Positions 1 through 5,138 of a stretch of DNA of 5,176 nt are shown in pieces. The notes below the pieces were generated by a model, which saw nothing but the letters and a program-made list of their open reading frames with translations, made no database searches and was not told the DNA's origin. Every line of letters starts with the position of its first letter. The first letter of the stretch is position 1. The DNA comes from Calditrichota bacterium (GTDB lineage Bacteria > Calditrichota > Calditrichia > RBG-13-44-9 > J075), in contig JAJRYW010000317.1 in assembly GCA_024275555.1 (NCBI GenBank), forward strand, positions 1 through 5,176, read 5' to 3'. Both the position numbers and the translations under genes were made by a program.

Positions 1-1
1 G

Positions 2-1105
2 GCGGATGGAAAAGAACGCCTGGCCAAAACCGCGGCAGGGTTAATCGGAATTAAAAAAGATGATTTTCGCAGCAATAATGTTTCCGATCACGCCGCCTGC
101 GGAGTGATCGATCCCCTCGATGAAAGCAATTCCAGCCTGAAAGGGCGCGGAAAACGGGTCACTTTACGCGGCGAGAGCGGCAATGTGCTGGCCGATTTGA
201 TCATCGGTAAAAAAGTGGAAGACCGGGAAGGATTCCGCTTTGTCCGGCTGCCCGGCCAGAAGCGCGTCTATGTATCCAAGATTGATCTGGAGGTCTCCAC
301 CAGGTTCAGCGACTGGATCGACTCCGACCTGCTGCGGGTGGAGAGCAGCAACATCAAGGAAATTGTAATCAACGATTACTCCGTGGATGAGCGCACCGGC
401 CGGATTAATCAGCGGGACGTAGTCAAGCTCTATAAAGACGGCAACAAATGGAGCGCCAATAAGCTGCGCGCCAACCAGGAAGTGAACCGCACTAAAGCCA
501 ATAGTTTGCTGACCGCCATCGATCAACTGAAAATTGTGGGCGTTCGGCCCAAACCGAAAGGGATTTTATCCACGCTGAAAAAAGCGCAAGGCAAGAAAGG
601 ATTCGAAATTTCCCGCTCCGATTTTCTTTCCTTGCGCAGTAAAGGCTTCTATTTTGCCCAGGACGGCAGCCTGGTCTCCAATGAAGGCGAATTGCAGGTG
701 AAAACCAAAGACGGTGTGATCTACACACTCCGTTTTGGAGAGGTTGCCTACGGCAGCGGGTTCGATCTGAGCGCCGGCAGCGACTCTGTCGAGGCCAGCG
801 GGCCGGCGGCAAACCGCTACCTGTTTATCACCACCCGCTTCGATCCTTCCGAGTTTAAGGAACCGAAAAAGCCGCGCAATACCGATTTCCTGAACAAACC
901 GGACAGCACCTGGAGCGCCGCCGATAAAGCCAACAAAGAGTTGTACGACGCCCATGAGGAATGGAAAAAGAAAATCGAAGACGGGCAGAAAATTTCCGAC
1001 GACCTGAACGCCCGCTTTGCGGATTGGTATTACGTGATCTCCCAGGACAGCTATGAGAAGATTCACCTGACCCGCAAGGATTTGATTAAGAAGAAGAATA
1101 ACTAA
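2..1105 (+). CDS. DUF4340 domain-containing protein, C-terminal 367 codons (5' end outside window)
   Basis: The frame is open from the window edge to TAA at 1103-1105, so the GTG at 104 is internal and not the start. In visible-codon numbering, the DUF4340 pattern is clear: GVIDP at 34-38, VTLRGESGNVLADLIIGK at 53-70, VRLPGQKRVYVSKIDL at 81-96, DW at 104-105, then GFYFAQDGSLVSNEGELQV beginning at 215 and ending in YTLRFGEV at about 241-248. The C-terminus is charged and ends in KKKNN. DUF4340 proteins usually have an N-terminal membrane helix and an extracytoplasmic body. They are commonly encoded just downstream of a GldF/GldG-like ABC-2 transporter gene set, and their biochemical role is unknown. 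The missing part should carry the membrane anchor, and the transporter genes, if present, lie to the left. Two intrinsic terminators about 110 nt downstream fit this being the last gene of its operon. Family assignment is confident; the link to a transporter is inference. Confidence 0.9.
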   Translation, partial: ADGKERLAKTAAGLIGIKKDDFRSNNVSDHAACGVIDPLDESNSSLKGRGKRVTLRGESGNVLADLIIGKKVEDREGFRFVRLPGQKRVYVSKIDLEVSTRFSDWIDSDLLRVESSNIKEIVINDYSVDERTGRINQRDVVKLYKDGNKWSANKLRANQEVNRTKANSLLTAIDQLKIVGVRPKPKGILSTLKKAQGKKGFEISRSDFLSLRSKGFYFAQDGSLVSNEGELQVKTKDGVIYTLRFGEVAYGSGFDLSAGSDSVEASGPAANRYLFITTRFDPSEFKEPKKPRNTDFLNKPDSTWSAADKANKELYDAHEEWKKKIEDGQKISDDLNARFADWYYVISQDSYEKIHLTRKDLIKKKNN

Positions 1106-1118
1106 ATGCTTTGGCGCA

Positions 1119-1205
1119 CTTCGGCCCCTGGCGGCCGGGGCGTCTTCGACAAAACACATAGACCATCCCTTCTCGCTTGAGACCCCGAAAGGGGATAGTC
1201 CGAAG
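1119..1205 (+). other. Multi-branched inverted-repeat structure in the 3' tail of the DUF4340 gene
   Basis: CTTCGG (1119-1124) is perfectly complementary to CCGAAG (1200-1205) and would close a multi-branch loop. Inside it lie CCCC-t-GG (1125-1131) against CCGGGG (1135-1140), and a helix GACCATCCCT (1161-1170) against GGGGATAGTC (1191-1200) with one mismatch and one G-U. This helix is capped by TCTC-gctt-GAGA (1171-1182). CCCC-GAAA-GGGG (1183-1194), a GNRA tetraloop hairpin, is a mutually exclusive alternative. Bases 1200-1205 also overlap the helix by one base. It sits between the stop codon and the terminators, so it could be a structured 3' UTR, a small RNA, or a dispersed palindromic repeat. 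I recognise no known RNA family. Confidence 0.4.
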
Positions 1206-1217
1206 AAAGAATTCAGA

Positions 1218-1244
1218 ATGCCGGGCAATGCGCCCGGCATTTTT
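1218..1244 (+). terminator. Intrinsic terminator 1 after the DUF4340 gene
   Basis: ATGCCGGGC (1218-1226) pairs perfectly with GCCCGGCAT (1232-1240) around a 5-nt loop and runs into five T residues (1240-1244). This is a 9-bp GC-rich stem with a U-tract on the plus strand, 112 nt after the DUF4340 stop codon. Confidence 0.85.
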
Positions 1245-1247
1245 ATC

Positions 1248-1271
1248 ACCGGGGATATTTTCCCCGGTTTT
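1248..1271 (+). terminator. Intrinsic terminator 2, tandem
   Basis: ACCGGGGA (1248-1255) pairs perfectly with TCCCCGGT (1261-1268) around a 5-nt loop, followed by TTTT (1268-1271). It begins three bases after the U-tract of the first terminator and would act as a backup stop. The U-tract is short, so on its own it would be the weaker of the two. Confidence 0.7.
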
Positions 1272-1381
1272 CGGCATACCTGCTCCTATTCTGTTGCCTG
1301 GCGGCGGATTCCTCTTTTGTGCTTGTGAAATTTAAGTTTTTTGCATAGACTGGCCGAAATTAGCTAAGTAAGCAGTATTGA

Positions 1382-1507
1382 ATAAAGGACACTTTTTCAG
1401 ATATCTCCCGGTTGGAACTGCTGGCTAAGCTTCGCCTGCCCCGCCGCAACGCGGTGACGTCGTTATTGGGGGCGAAGCCGGCAAATACGAAAGAGTTGTT
1501 TATTTAA
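1382..1507 (+). pseudogene. Short coding-like open segment, possible gene relic (41 codons, no start)
   Basis: After TGA at 1379-1381 this frame stays open for 41 codons to TAA at 1505-1507. The part reading SRLELLAKLRLPRRNAVTSLLG has the amphipathic Leu/Arg composition and codon choice of real protein, although the flanking DNA is AT-rich. It has no ATG or GTG before the conserved-looking part and no properly placed ribosome binding site. It could be the tail of a decayed gene or chance in a GC-rich palindrome. I do not recognise the family, and confidence that it is a relic is low. Confidence 0.2.
1429..1478. repeat. GC-rich nested palindrome
   Basis: GCTTCGCC (1429-1436) and GGCGAAGC (1471-1478) are perfect reverse complements. 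Between them CCGC-aac-GCGG (1444-1454) forms a second perfect hairpin. There is no T-run on either side, so it is not a terminator. It may be a dispersed repeat unit or a structured RNA stem. Confidence 0.5.
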
Positions 1508-1534
1508 GTGCAATTATTTATTACACTGTAAACT

Positions 1535-1807
1535 ATATTAGACCTTATTACCTTTTAAAGAACTGTAATTATTGACTTTAAAAAACCACTGTCATTTCGA
1601 ACTCCAGGGACGGAGAGAGAAATCTGTGCGTATTCGACATTAAATTTGCTGAAATAATTGTAAATTAAAGCTAAAGTTTTGAGTGTTAACAGATTTCTCT
1701 CTTCGTTCGTGGCAACGCCATCCCGCGCCAACGGCGCCACGTTGTGGTTGGGAAAATGACATAAGTTATGTAGTAATATAAGCTTAGCTTGTAATAAGGT
1801 CTATTAT
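1535..1807. repeat. Outer inverted repeat enclosing a MITE-like element
   Basis: TAGACCTTATTAC (1539-1551) is the exact reverse complement of GTAATAAGGTCTA (1791-1803). The match extends to 17 bp with one mismatch (1535-1551 against 1791-1807). The arms flank the inner element asymmetrically, with about 38 bp of extra DNA on the left and 29 bp on the right. They could be the true terminal repeats of a non-autonomous element of about 270 bp, or an older repeat into which the inner one was inserted. No coding capacity is seen inside. Confidence 0.5.
1590..1761. repeat. MITE-like palindromic repeat with terminal and internal inverted repeats
   Basis: The ends TGTCATTT (1590-1597) and AAATGACA (1754-1761) are perfect inverted repeats. 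Inside them AGAGAGAAATCTGT (1614-1627) is the exact complement of ACAGATTTCTCTCT (1689-1702), separated by 61 nt of AT-rich DNA. Near the right end GCGCC-aac-GGCGC (1725-1737), or alternatively CAACG/CGTTG (1729-1744), forms a further hairpin. The 'GTCATTTCGAAC' and 'GAGAGAAATCTG' words are ones I associate with dispersed intergenic repeats in FCB-type genomes; this is recall and not a search. There is no transposase, so any mobility would be supplied in trans. Target-site duplications are not obvious. Confidence 0.6.
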
Positions 1808-1840
1808 TTTTAAAGTTATGAGATATTTTCGTGCGACTGA

Positions 1841-1890
1841 CATGCCCCCTGTCTCCCGTCCGGCTGGCCGGGAAGGATTATGGGGAGATG
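1841..1890. repeat. Imperfect 50-bp palindrome upstream of the acyltransferase operon
   Basis: The arms CAT...CCCC...TCCCG (1841-1858) mirror CGGGA...GGGG...ATG (1869-1890): TCCCG 1854-1858 with CGGGA 1869-1873, CCCC with GGGG 1882-1885, and CAT with ATG 1888-1890, with unpaired bases between. It ends 88 nt before the acyltransferase start. It could be a leader hairpin, an operator, or another repeat unit. I see no convincing sigma-70 promoter in 1890-1978. Confidence 0.3.
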
Positions 1891-1965
1891 TTCATAGTTT
1901 GATGCAAGTGTAAAAGTTACAAAAATTGAGTCCGATGCACTTTTAACCGGAACTTTTCGACCTTT

Positions 1966-1971
1966 GAAGGA
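1966..1971 (+). promoter_or_regulatory. Ribosome binding site that sets the acyltransferase start
   Basis: GAAGGA lies 7 nt before GTG at 1979. It overlaps the in-frame TTG at 1964, which has no such site upstream, so GTG 1979 is the preferred start. Confidence 0.7.
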
Positions 1972-1978
1972 ATTGCCC

Positions 1979-3076
1979 GTGAATGGAATTGCCTGTATTC
2001 AGGATTTAGCGCAGCTTGCCGGCCTACAGGAGGCGTGGGAGATTTTAGCCAATCCCTTTGCTGCCCCGTTCCTGGGTTTTGATTGGTTCTACTCTTGCGC
2101 CAAGGCGGTGGTTTTTCCCAATGTGCTTTCCATCCAGGTGCTCTGGCGAAATGATGAAGTTGCGGCAATTGCTCCTTTAGAGAGGGTAAAAGAGAAGTTC
2201 TGCTATCGCTACGAGTTGTTGGGGAGCCATTTTTTAGGGGAGCCTTCCGGTATCCTCTACCGGGATGAGCAAGCGCTTTGCACCCTGTTAAAAAAGCTAT
2301 CCGAGCTTAATAACCCAATCAGATTACGTCGGTTAGGCGCCGATTCGCTGGAGTTGCAGCTTCTGTCCGAGCTTTTTAGGGGGAGCCCGCTTTTTTCAGT
2401 CAGGAATGGGGGGAAGTCGCCCACCTTGCCGATTGAATCGACCTGGGAGCAATATGAATCCGGCATGTCTTCCCGCCGTCTTTCCGATTTACGCCGCGCC
2501 CGCCGGCGGTTGAAAAAAAACGGCGAAGTTTCCTTCCGTATATTTAGCCCGGCGTCTGACCAGGCGCCGGCATTGCTTCAGGAGTTTATGGAAGTCGAAC
2601 ATCGCAGTTGGAAAGGTGAAAATCAGAGTTCCCTTCTCAGCCGCCCTGTGCTGGCCCGTTTCTTTTCGGAATATACGCTCCGCTCCGCTCAAAAAGGTGT
2701 GCTGCGAATGGCCTTTTTGTATGTCGACCGGAAACCGGTTGCAGGCTTGTTGGGCGTCGAGGAGTTTAACCGGTTCTGGGTCCTGAAAATCGGATATGAT
2801 CAACGTTATGCCAACTGTTCCCCGGGGATCCTGGTCATGCACGAGGTTATCAAATATGCCTTTGAACAGGGGCTGGAAAGATTCGAATTTTGTGGGTGGG
2901 ACGCTCCCTGGATGCACATGTGGACCAAAGAAACCCGGGCTTACCTCTCGCCGCTGATTTACTCATTATCCTTGCCGGGCATGATGGTGTTGATGAAAGA
3001 CCTGTCCGGCTATATAGCTAAAAAGTTTCCGGTGCAGGAATACTTGCGTCTTAAATCGACAGGAAAGGGCAACTAA
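1979..3076 (+). CDS. GNAT-fold acyltransferase of the CelD/BcsL (FemAB-like, Acetyltransf_6) family
   Basis: A protein of 365 residues from GTG 1979. The N-terminal half has the pattern typical of CelD-like proteins: NPFAAPFLGFDWFYS at 25-39, and VLWRNDEVAAIAPL (54-67), the strand leading into an 'aiaPL' turn. A basic linker RRLSDLRRARRRLKK (166-180) leads into the Acetyltransf_6 domain. This has EVEHRSWKGE (205-214), a core strand VAGLLGVEEF (254-263), KIGYDQRYANCSPGILVMHEVIKYA (270-294), where the acyl donor is expected to bind, and LERFEFCGW (299-307). There is no signal peptide or membrane helix, so it should be cytosolic. Related proteins are linked to cellulose or exopolysaccharide synthesis and, in FemAB relatives, to aminoacyl transfer; the substrate here is unknown. 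Its stop is one base before the next gene's start, so the two are almost certainly cotranscribed. Family is confident, function is not. Confidence 0.85.
   Translation: MNGIACIQDLAQLAGLQEAWEILANPFAAPFLGFDWFYSCAKAVVFPNVLSIQVLWRNDEVAAIAPLERVKEKFCYRYELLGSHFLGEPSGILYRDEQALCTLLKKLSELNNPIRLRRLGADSLELQLLSELFRGSPLFSVRNGGKSPTLPIESTWEQYESGMSSRRLSDLRRARRRLKKNGEVSFRIFSPASDQAPALLQEFMEVEHRSWKGENQSSLLSRPVLARFFSEYTLRSAQKGVLRMAFLYVDRKPVAGLLGVEEFNRFWVLKIGYDQRYANCSPGILVMHEVIKYAFEQGLERFEFCGWDAPWMHMWTKETRAYLSPLIYSLSLPGMMVLMKDLSGYIAKKFPVQEYLRLKSTGKGN
3061..3068 (+). promoter_or_regulatory. Ribosome binding site for the proline-dehydrogenase-like gene
   Basis: AGGAAAGG lies within the last codons of the acyltransferase gene, 9 nt before GTG 3078. 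It supports GTG 3078 as a true start with translational coupling to the upstream gene. Confidence 0.6.
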
Positions 3077-3077
3077 A

Positions 3078-3911
3078 GTGCGGCGTCTCAAGAACCAACT
3101 CTTTAAAAAATTAGCAGTGGGCTACATTGTCGGTTCCTCGGTGAACGACGCCCAACAAGCTTGTCTAAGCGCCCGGGAGCAGGGGTGGGCGGCAACGATT
3201 TGTCCCTGGAACTCTTCCGGGGCGGAACCCGGCCAGGTTGCCGCTGCTTACCTGGAAGCGCTCCAGGCCATTAGCGAGCTAAACCTGGATGTTTATCTTT
3301 CCATAAAAGTACCCGCCCTGGGGTATGATTTTGAACGGGTTAAAGATATTCTTCTGGAGGCAAAAAAGTCGCACATCCGCATTCATTTTGACGCCCAAAA
3401 CCCCGCCTCTGCGGCGCCGACCTTTGCTATTCTGGAAAAATCACTTTCCCTTTATACGAATCTCGGTTGCACCCTGCCTTCCCGCTGGCAGCGGAGTGAA
3501 GCAGACGCCGAACGCGTCATTGAATACCGGATCCCGGTGCGGATTGTCAAAGGGCAGTGGGAGGACCCGGATGCGCCCAAACTTGATCCGGCAGCCGGAT
3601 ACCGGAAATTAGTTACCCAACTTTCCGGGAGGGCCAAATTAGTGGCGGTAGCTTCGCACGATTTCAAATTAGTGAAATCTTCCTTACGGCGCTTACGGGA
3701 AACTCAAACTCCCTGCGAATTGGAGCTTCTTTACGGGTTGCCGATGAAACCGATATCGATTGCCCGGGAAGAGTCGGCGCCGGTGCGCATTTATGTTCCC
3801 TACGGCCACGCCTGTTTGCCCTATGGATTATCGATGATGATCAAGCGGCCGGTCATCGCCTGGTGGATGATTCGCGACATATACCTGGGCAACCGGCTGC
3901 GCCTGCCCTGA
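3078..3911 (+). CDS. Proline dehydrogenase-fold flavoprotein lacking the substrate-binding arginine pair
   Basis: The 277-residue protein follows the PRODH beta/alpha-barrel pattern in order: LSIKVPALG (74-82) with the active-site lysine K77, HFDAQN (103-108) where the family has a conserved Asp, VRIVKGQW (154-161), VASHD (191-195, 'ATHN' in the family), ELLYGLP (216-222) and VRIYVPYG (236-243). These shape the FAD pocket. True PRODHs oxidise proline to pyrroline-5-carboxylate using FAD, and hold the proline carboxylate with two arginines 13 and 14 residues after the Tyr of YVPYG. Here those positions are S252 and M253, although the spacing to the following KRP is kept. The C-terminus has a hydrophobic stretch (VIAWWMI) followed by a basic tail. 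Length is close to monofunctional PRODH (about 300 residues). A change of substrate is likely; a degenerate or non-catalytic protein is possible. No pyrroline-5-carboxylate dehydrogenase gene is nearby. Confidence 0.8.
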   Translation: MRRLKNQLFKKLAVGYIVGSSVNDAQQACLSAREQGWAATICPWNSSGAEPGQVAAAYLEALQAISELNLDVYLSIKVPALGYDFERVKDILLEAKKSHIRIHFDAQNPASAAPTFAILEKSLSLYTNLGCTLPSRWQRSEADAERVIEYRIPVRIVKGQWEDPDAPKLDPAAGYRKLVTQLSGRAKLVAVASHDFKLVKSSLRRLRETQTPCELELLYGLPMKPISIAREESAPVRIYVPYGHACLPYGLSMMIKRPVIAWWMIRDIYLGNRLRLP

Positions 3912-3920
3912 GCCGCCGCA

Positions 3921-4772
3921 TCAGAGGGTCCGGAAACCTTCCCCCATAATCTCGGTAACATCCGTAGCGATGACAAACGCGTGCGGATCGTACTGGCGGA
4001 TAATGTCGCGGGCTGTCCGGAACTGGTCGTAGCGCATCACAATCATCAGTAAATCCTGGCGTTCCCCCCGGGCGGCGTTGATGGCCGGGATGATGCTGGA
4101 GTCGCTGCACACCTCCCGGGTGAGGTGCTCCCGAATGCGTTCCAGCTCCGGAGAGATGATCAACAGCTTTTTGTAGCTGTACATCCCGAATGTTAACGAA
4201 TGCACGGTTTTGGAGAGCACGTAAATCCCCAGTGCGGAGATCATAGCCTGTTCCGGCCCGATGACCACCAGTCCCAGCAGGATGACCACGGACTCCACGT
4301 ACATGACGCTTTTCCCGGGTGGGATCTCAAATCTGCGGGTGATGATCTCCGCCAATCCCACCGTGCCGATGAAGCTGTAGCCGTTGGAAAGGATCAGGCT
4401 GATGCCTGCCCCGGCTAAGATGCTTCCTCCCAGGGCCATTAAAATTAAGTTTTGGGAGATCAGGATATCGTTCGTCCATCCTGTGGAGAGTTGCACCAGG
4501 GCGGTAAAGGTCAATGTGGTGATGACACCTTTCAAAACTTTCCGGCGACCCAGGAAATAGAATTGCACCACAAAGAAGAGCAGGGAGATCAGCAGGATGA
4601 TTACACCCAGATAATCTCCGTAGTGCGGCCCCAGGTAGTTGACCACTACGATGGCCAGCCCGGGCACGCCGCCGGCAAAAATTGCCATCGGTTTAAAAAA
4701 TAAATTTACCGCCCCGGCCAGCAGCGCCGCGCCTAAAATCATTCCACCTGCTTCCAAACCCTTTTTTAACAT
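3921..4772 (-). CDS. YitT family membrane protein (DUF161 plus DUF2179)
   Basis: A 283-residue protein starting at ATG 4772 and ending at TGA 3921-3923. Five or six membrane segments are visible: about 8-26, 54-74, 82-96, 107-128, 156-172 and 176-193. The family's glycine-rich motif is AGGVPGLAIVVVNYLG (33-48), repeated in part as GTVGLAEII (136-144). The C-terminal part (about 200-280) is the soluble DUF2179 domain: ISPELERIREHLTREV, then MRYDQFRTARDIIRQYDPHAFVI and the hallmark DVTEIMGEGF (271-280). Its length matches the usual YitT size of about 280-290 residues. YitT proteins are integral membrane proteins of unknown biochemical function, widespread in Firmicutes and Bacteroidota. The gene stands alone on this strand and converges on the acyltransferase/flavoprotein operon across 9 nt, so there is no operon clue to its role. 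An upstream ATG at 4841 would add 23 residues but lacks a ribosome binding site. Confidence 0.9.
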   Translation of the reverse strand: MLKKGLEAGGMILGAALLAGAVNLFFKPMAIFAGGVPGLAIVVVNYLGPHYGDYLGVIILLISLLFFVVQFYFLGRRKVLKGVITTLTFTALVQLSTGWTNDILISQNLILMALGGSILAGAGISLILSNGYSFIGTVGLAEIITRRFEIPPGKSVMYVESVVILLGLVVIGPEQAMISALGIYVLSKTVHSLTFGMYSYKKLLIISPELERIREHLTREVCSDSSIIPAINAARGERQDLLMIVMRYDQFRTARDIIRQYDPHAFVIATDVTEIMGEGFRTL

Positions 4773-5064
4773 CTTTAAAATCCTTATATTTAATATGACG
4801 ATTTCGTGTGCTCCCAACAACATGACCTGCGCTACAAACATACGAAAAAAATGAAGAGGATCGTTCTGCTCGATGAAATTTTTTGCTGCCTCCGGTGTTC
4901 TGTGCCGGGAGCAATGTTTTTGTTTAAAACGCCTGCGTGGAAGGGGGGAAGGGGTAAAAAAGCGGAGCTTTTCAGGAGATGTGCATTCCGTGCAGGCGCC
5001 TGGACCGAGCGAGGTTTTTGGCCGTAAAATTCTATCCTGAATAATTCACGAATTGAGATAAATA
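4773..5064. other. Non-coding stretch upstream of YitT with paired segments
   Basis: I find no gene here. It must hold the YitT promoter and leader, but no clear -35/-10 pair is visible. Two paired structures can be seen. TTGCT (4883-4887) with AGCAA (4910-4914) encloses CCGG/CCGG (4892-4895 with 4905-4908) and is followed by five T (4917-4921), which is terminator-like on the plus strand. CGCCTGCGTGG (4930-4940) pairs with CCGTGCAGGCG (4988-4998) with two G-U pairs, enclosing AAAAGC-gga-GCTTTT (4958-4972). A G-rich purine run (4939-4954) lies in that loop. No plus-strand gene precedes the terminator-like hairpin, so its role is unclear. Confidence 0.35.
4781..4786 (-). promoter_or_regulatory. 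Ribosome binding site that sets the YitT start at 4772
   Basis: Read on the minus strand, TAAGGA is followed by 8 nt and then ATG at 4772. The upstream in-frame ATG at 4841 is preceded only by a T-rich run, so 4772 is preferred. Confidence 0.75.
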
Positions 5065-5138
5065 TTTTCATATGGCCTCATAACTTGTTAAATTTTATTG
5101 AGTTAAAAAAAACAAGAAAAGGCGAGGCCATATGAAAA
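5065..5138 (+). promoter_or_regulatory. 15-bp inverted repeat covering the start codon of the right-edge reading frame
   Basis: TTTTCATATGGCCTC (5065-5079) is the exact complement of GAGGCCATATGAAAA (5124-5138). A second pair, CTTGTT (5084-5089) with AACAAG (5111-5116), lies inside it. In RNA this would be a long hairpin with a 21-nt loop, burying ATG 5132-5134 in the stem and placing the AAGG-type ribosome binding site (about 5119-5122) in an internal loop. Translation-blocking hairpins of this sort are known at transposase starts, where they silence read-through transcripts. It could equally be an operator for a dimeric repressor or one half of a mobile-element end. Confidence 0.6.

Noticed and set aside
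566..1249. Minus-strand frame of 227 codons
   Set aside because: It is mostly antisense to the clear DUF4340 gene and then runs through the terminators. Composition is that of a shadow frame.
1555..1740. Minus-strand frame of 61 codons (MAPLARDGVATNEERN...)
   Set aside because: It lies almost wholly within the MITE-like palindromic repeat. Its sequence follows from the repeat arms, and there is no supported start.
1590..1761. CRISPR array or terminator interpretation of the repeat region
   Set aside because: The repeats are inverted, not regularly spaced direct repeats, and no T-run follows the stems.
1964..1978. TTG at 1964 as the acyltransferase start
   Set aside because: No ribosome binding site precedes it, while GAAGGA sits at the correct distance for GTG 1979.
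4773..4841. N-terminal extension of YitT from ATG 4841
   Set aside because: There is no ribosome binding site before it. ATG 4772 has TAAGGA 8 nt upstream and gives the family's usual N-terminus and length.
4832..5071. Minus-strand frame of 79 codons whose ATG lies in the left arm of the 15-bp inverted repeat
   Set aside because: The mirror-image start is tempting as a divergent gene pair, but the peptide is of irregular composition, overlaps the YitT upstream region and resembles no protein I know. The start context is explained by the symmetry of the repeat.
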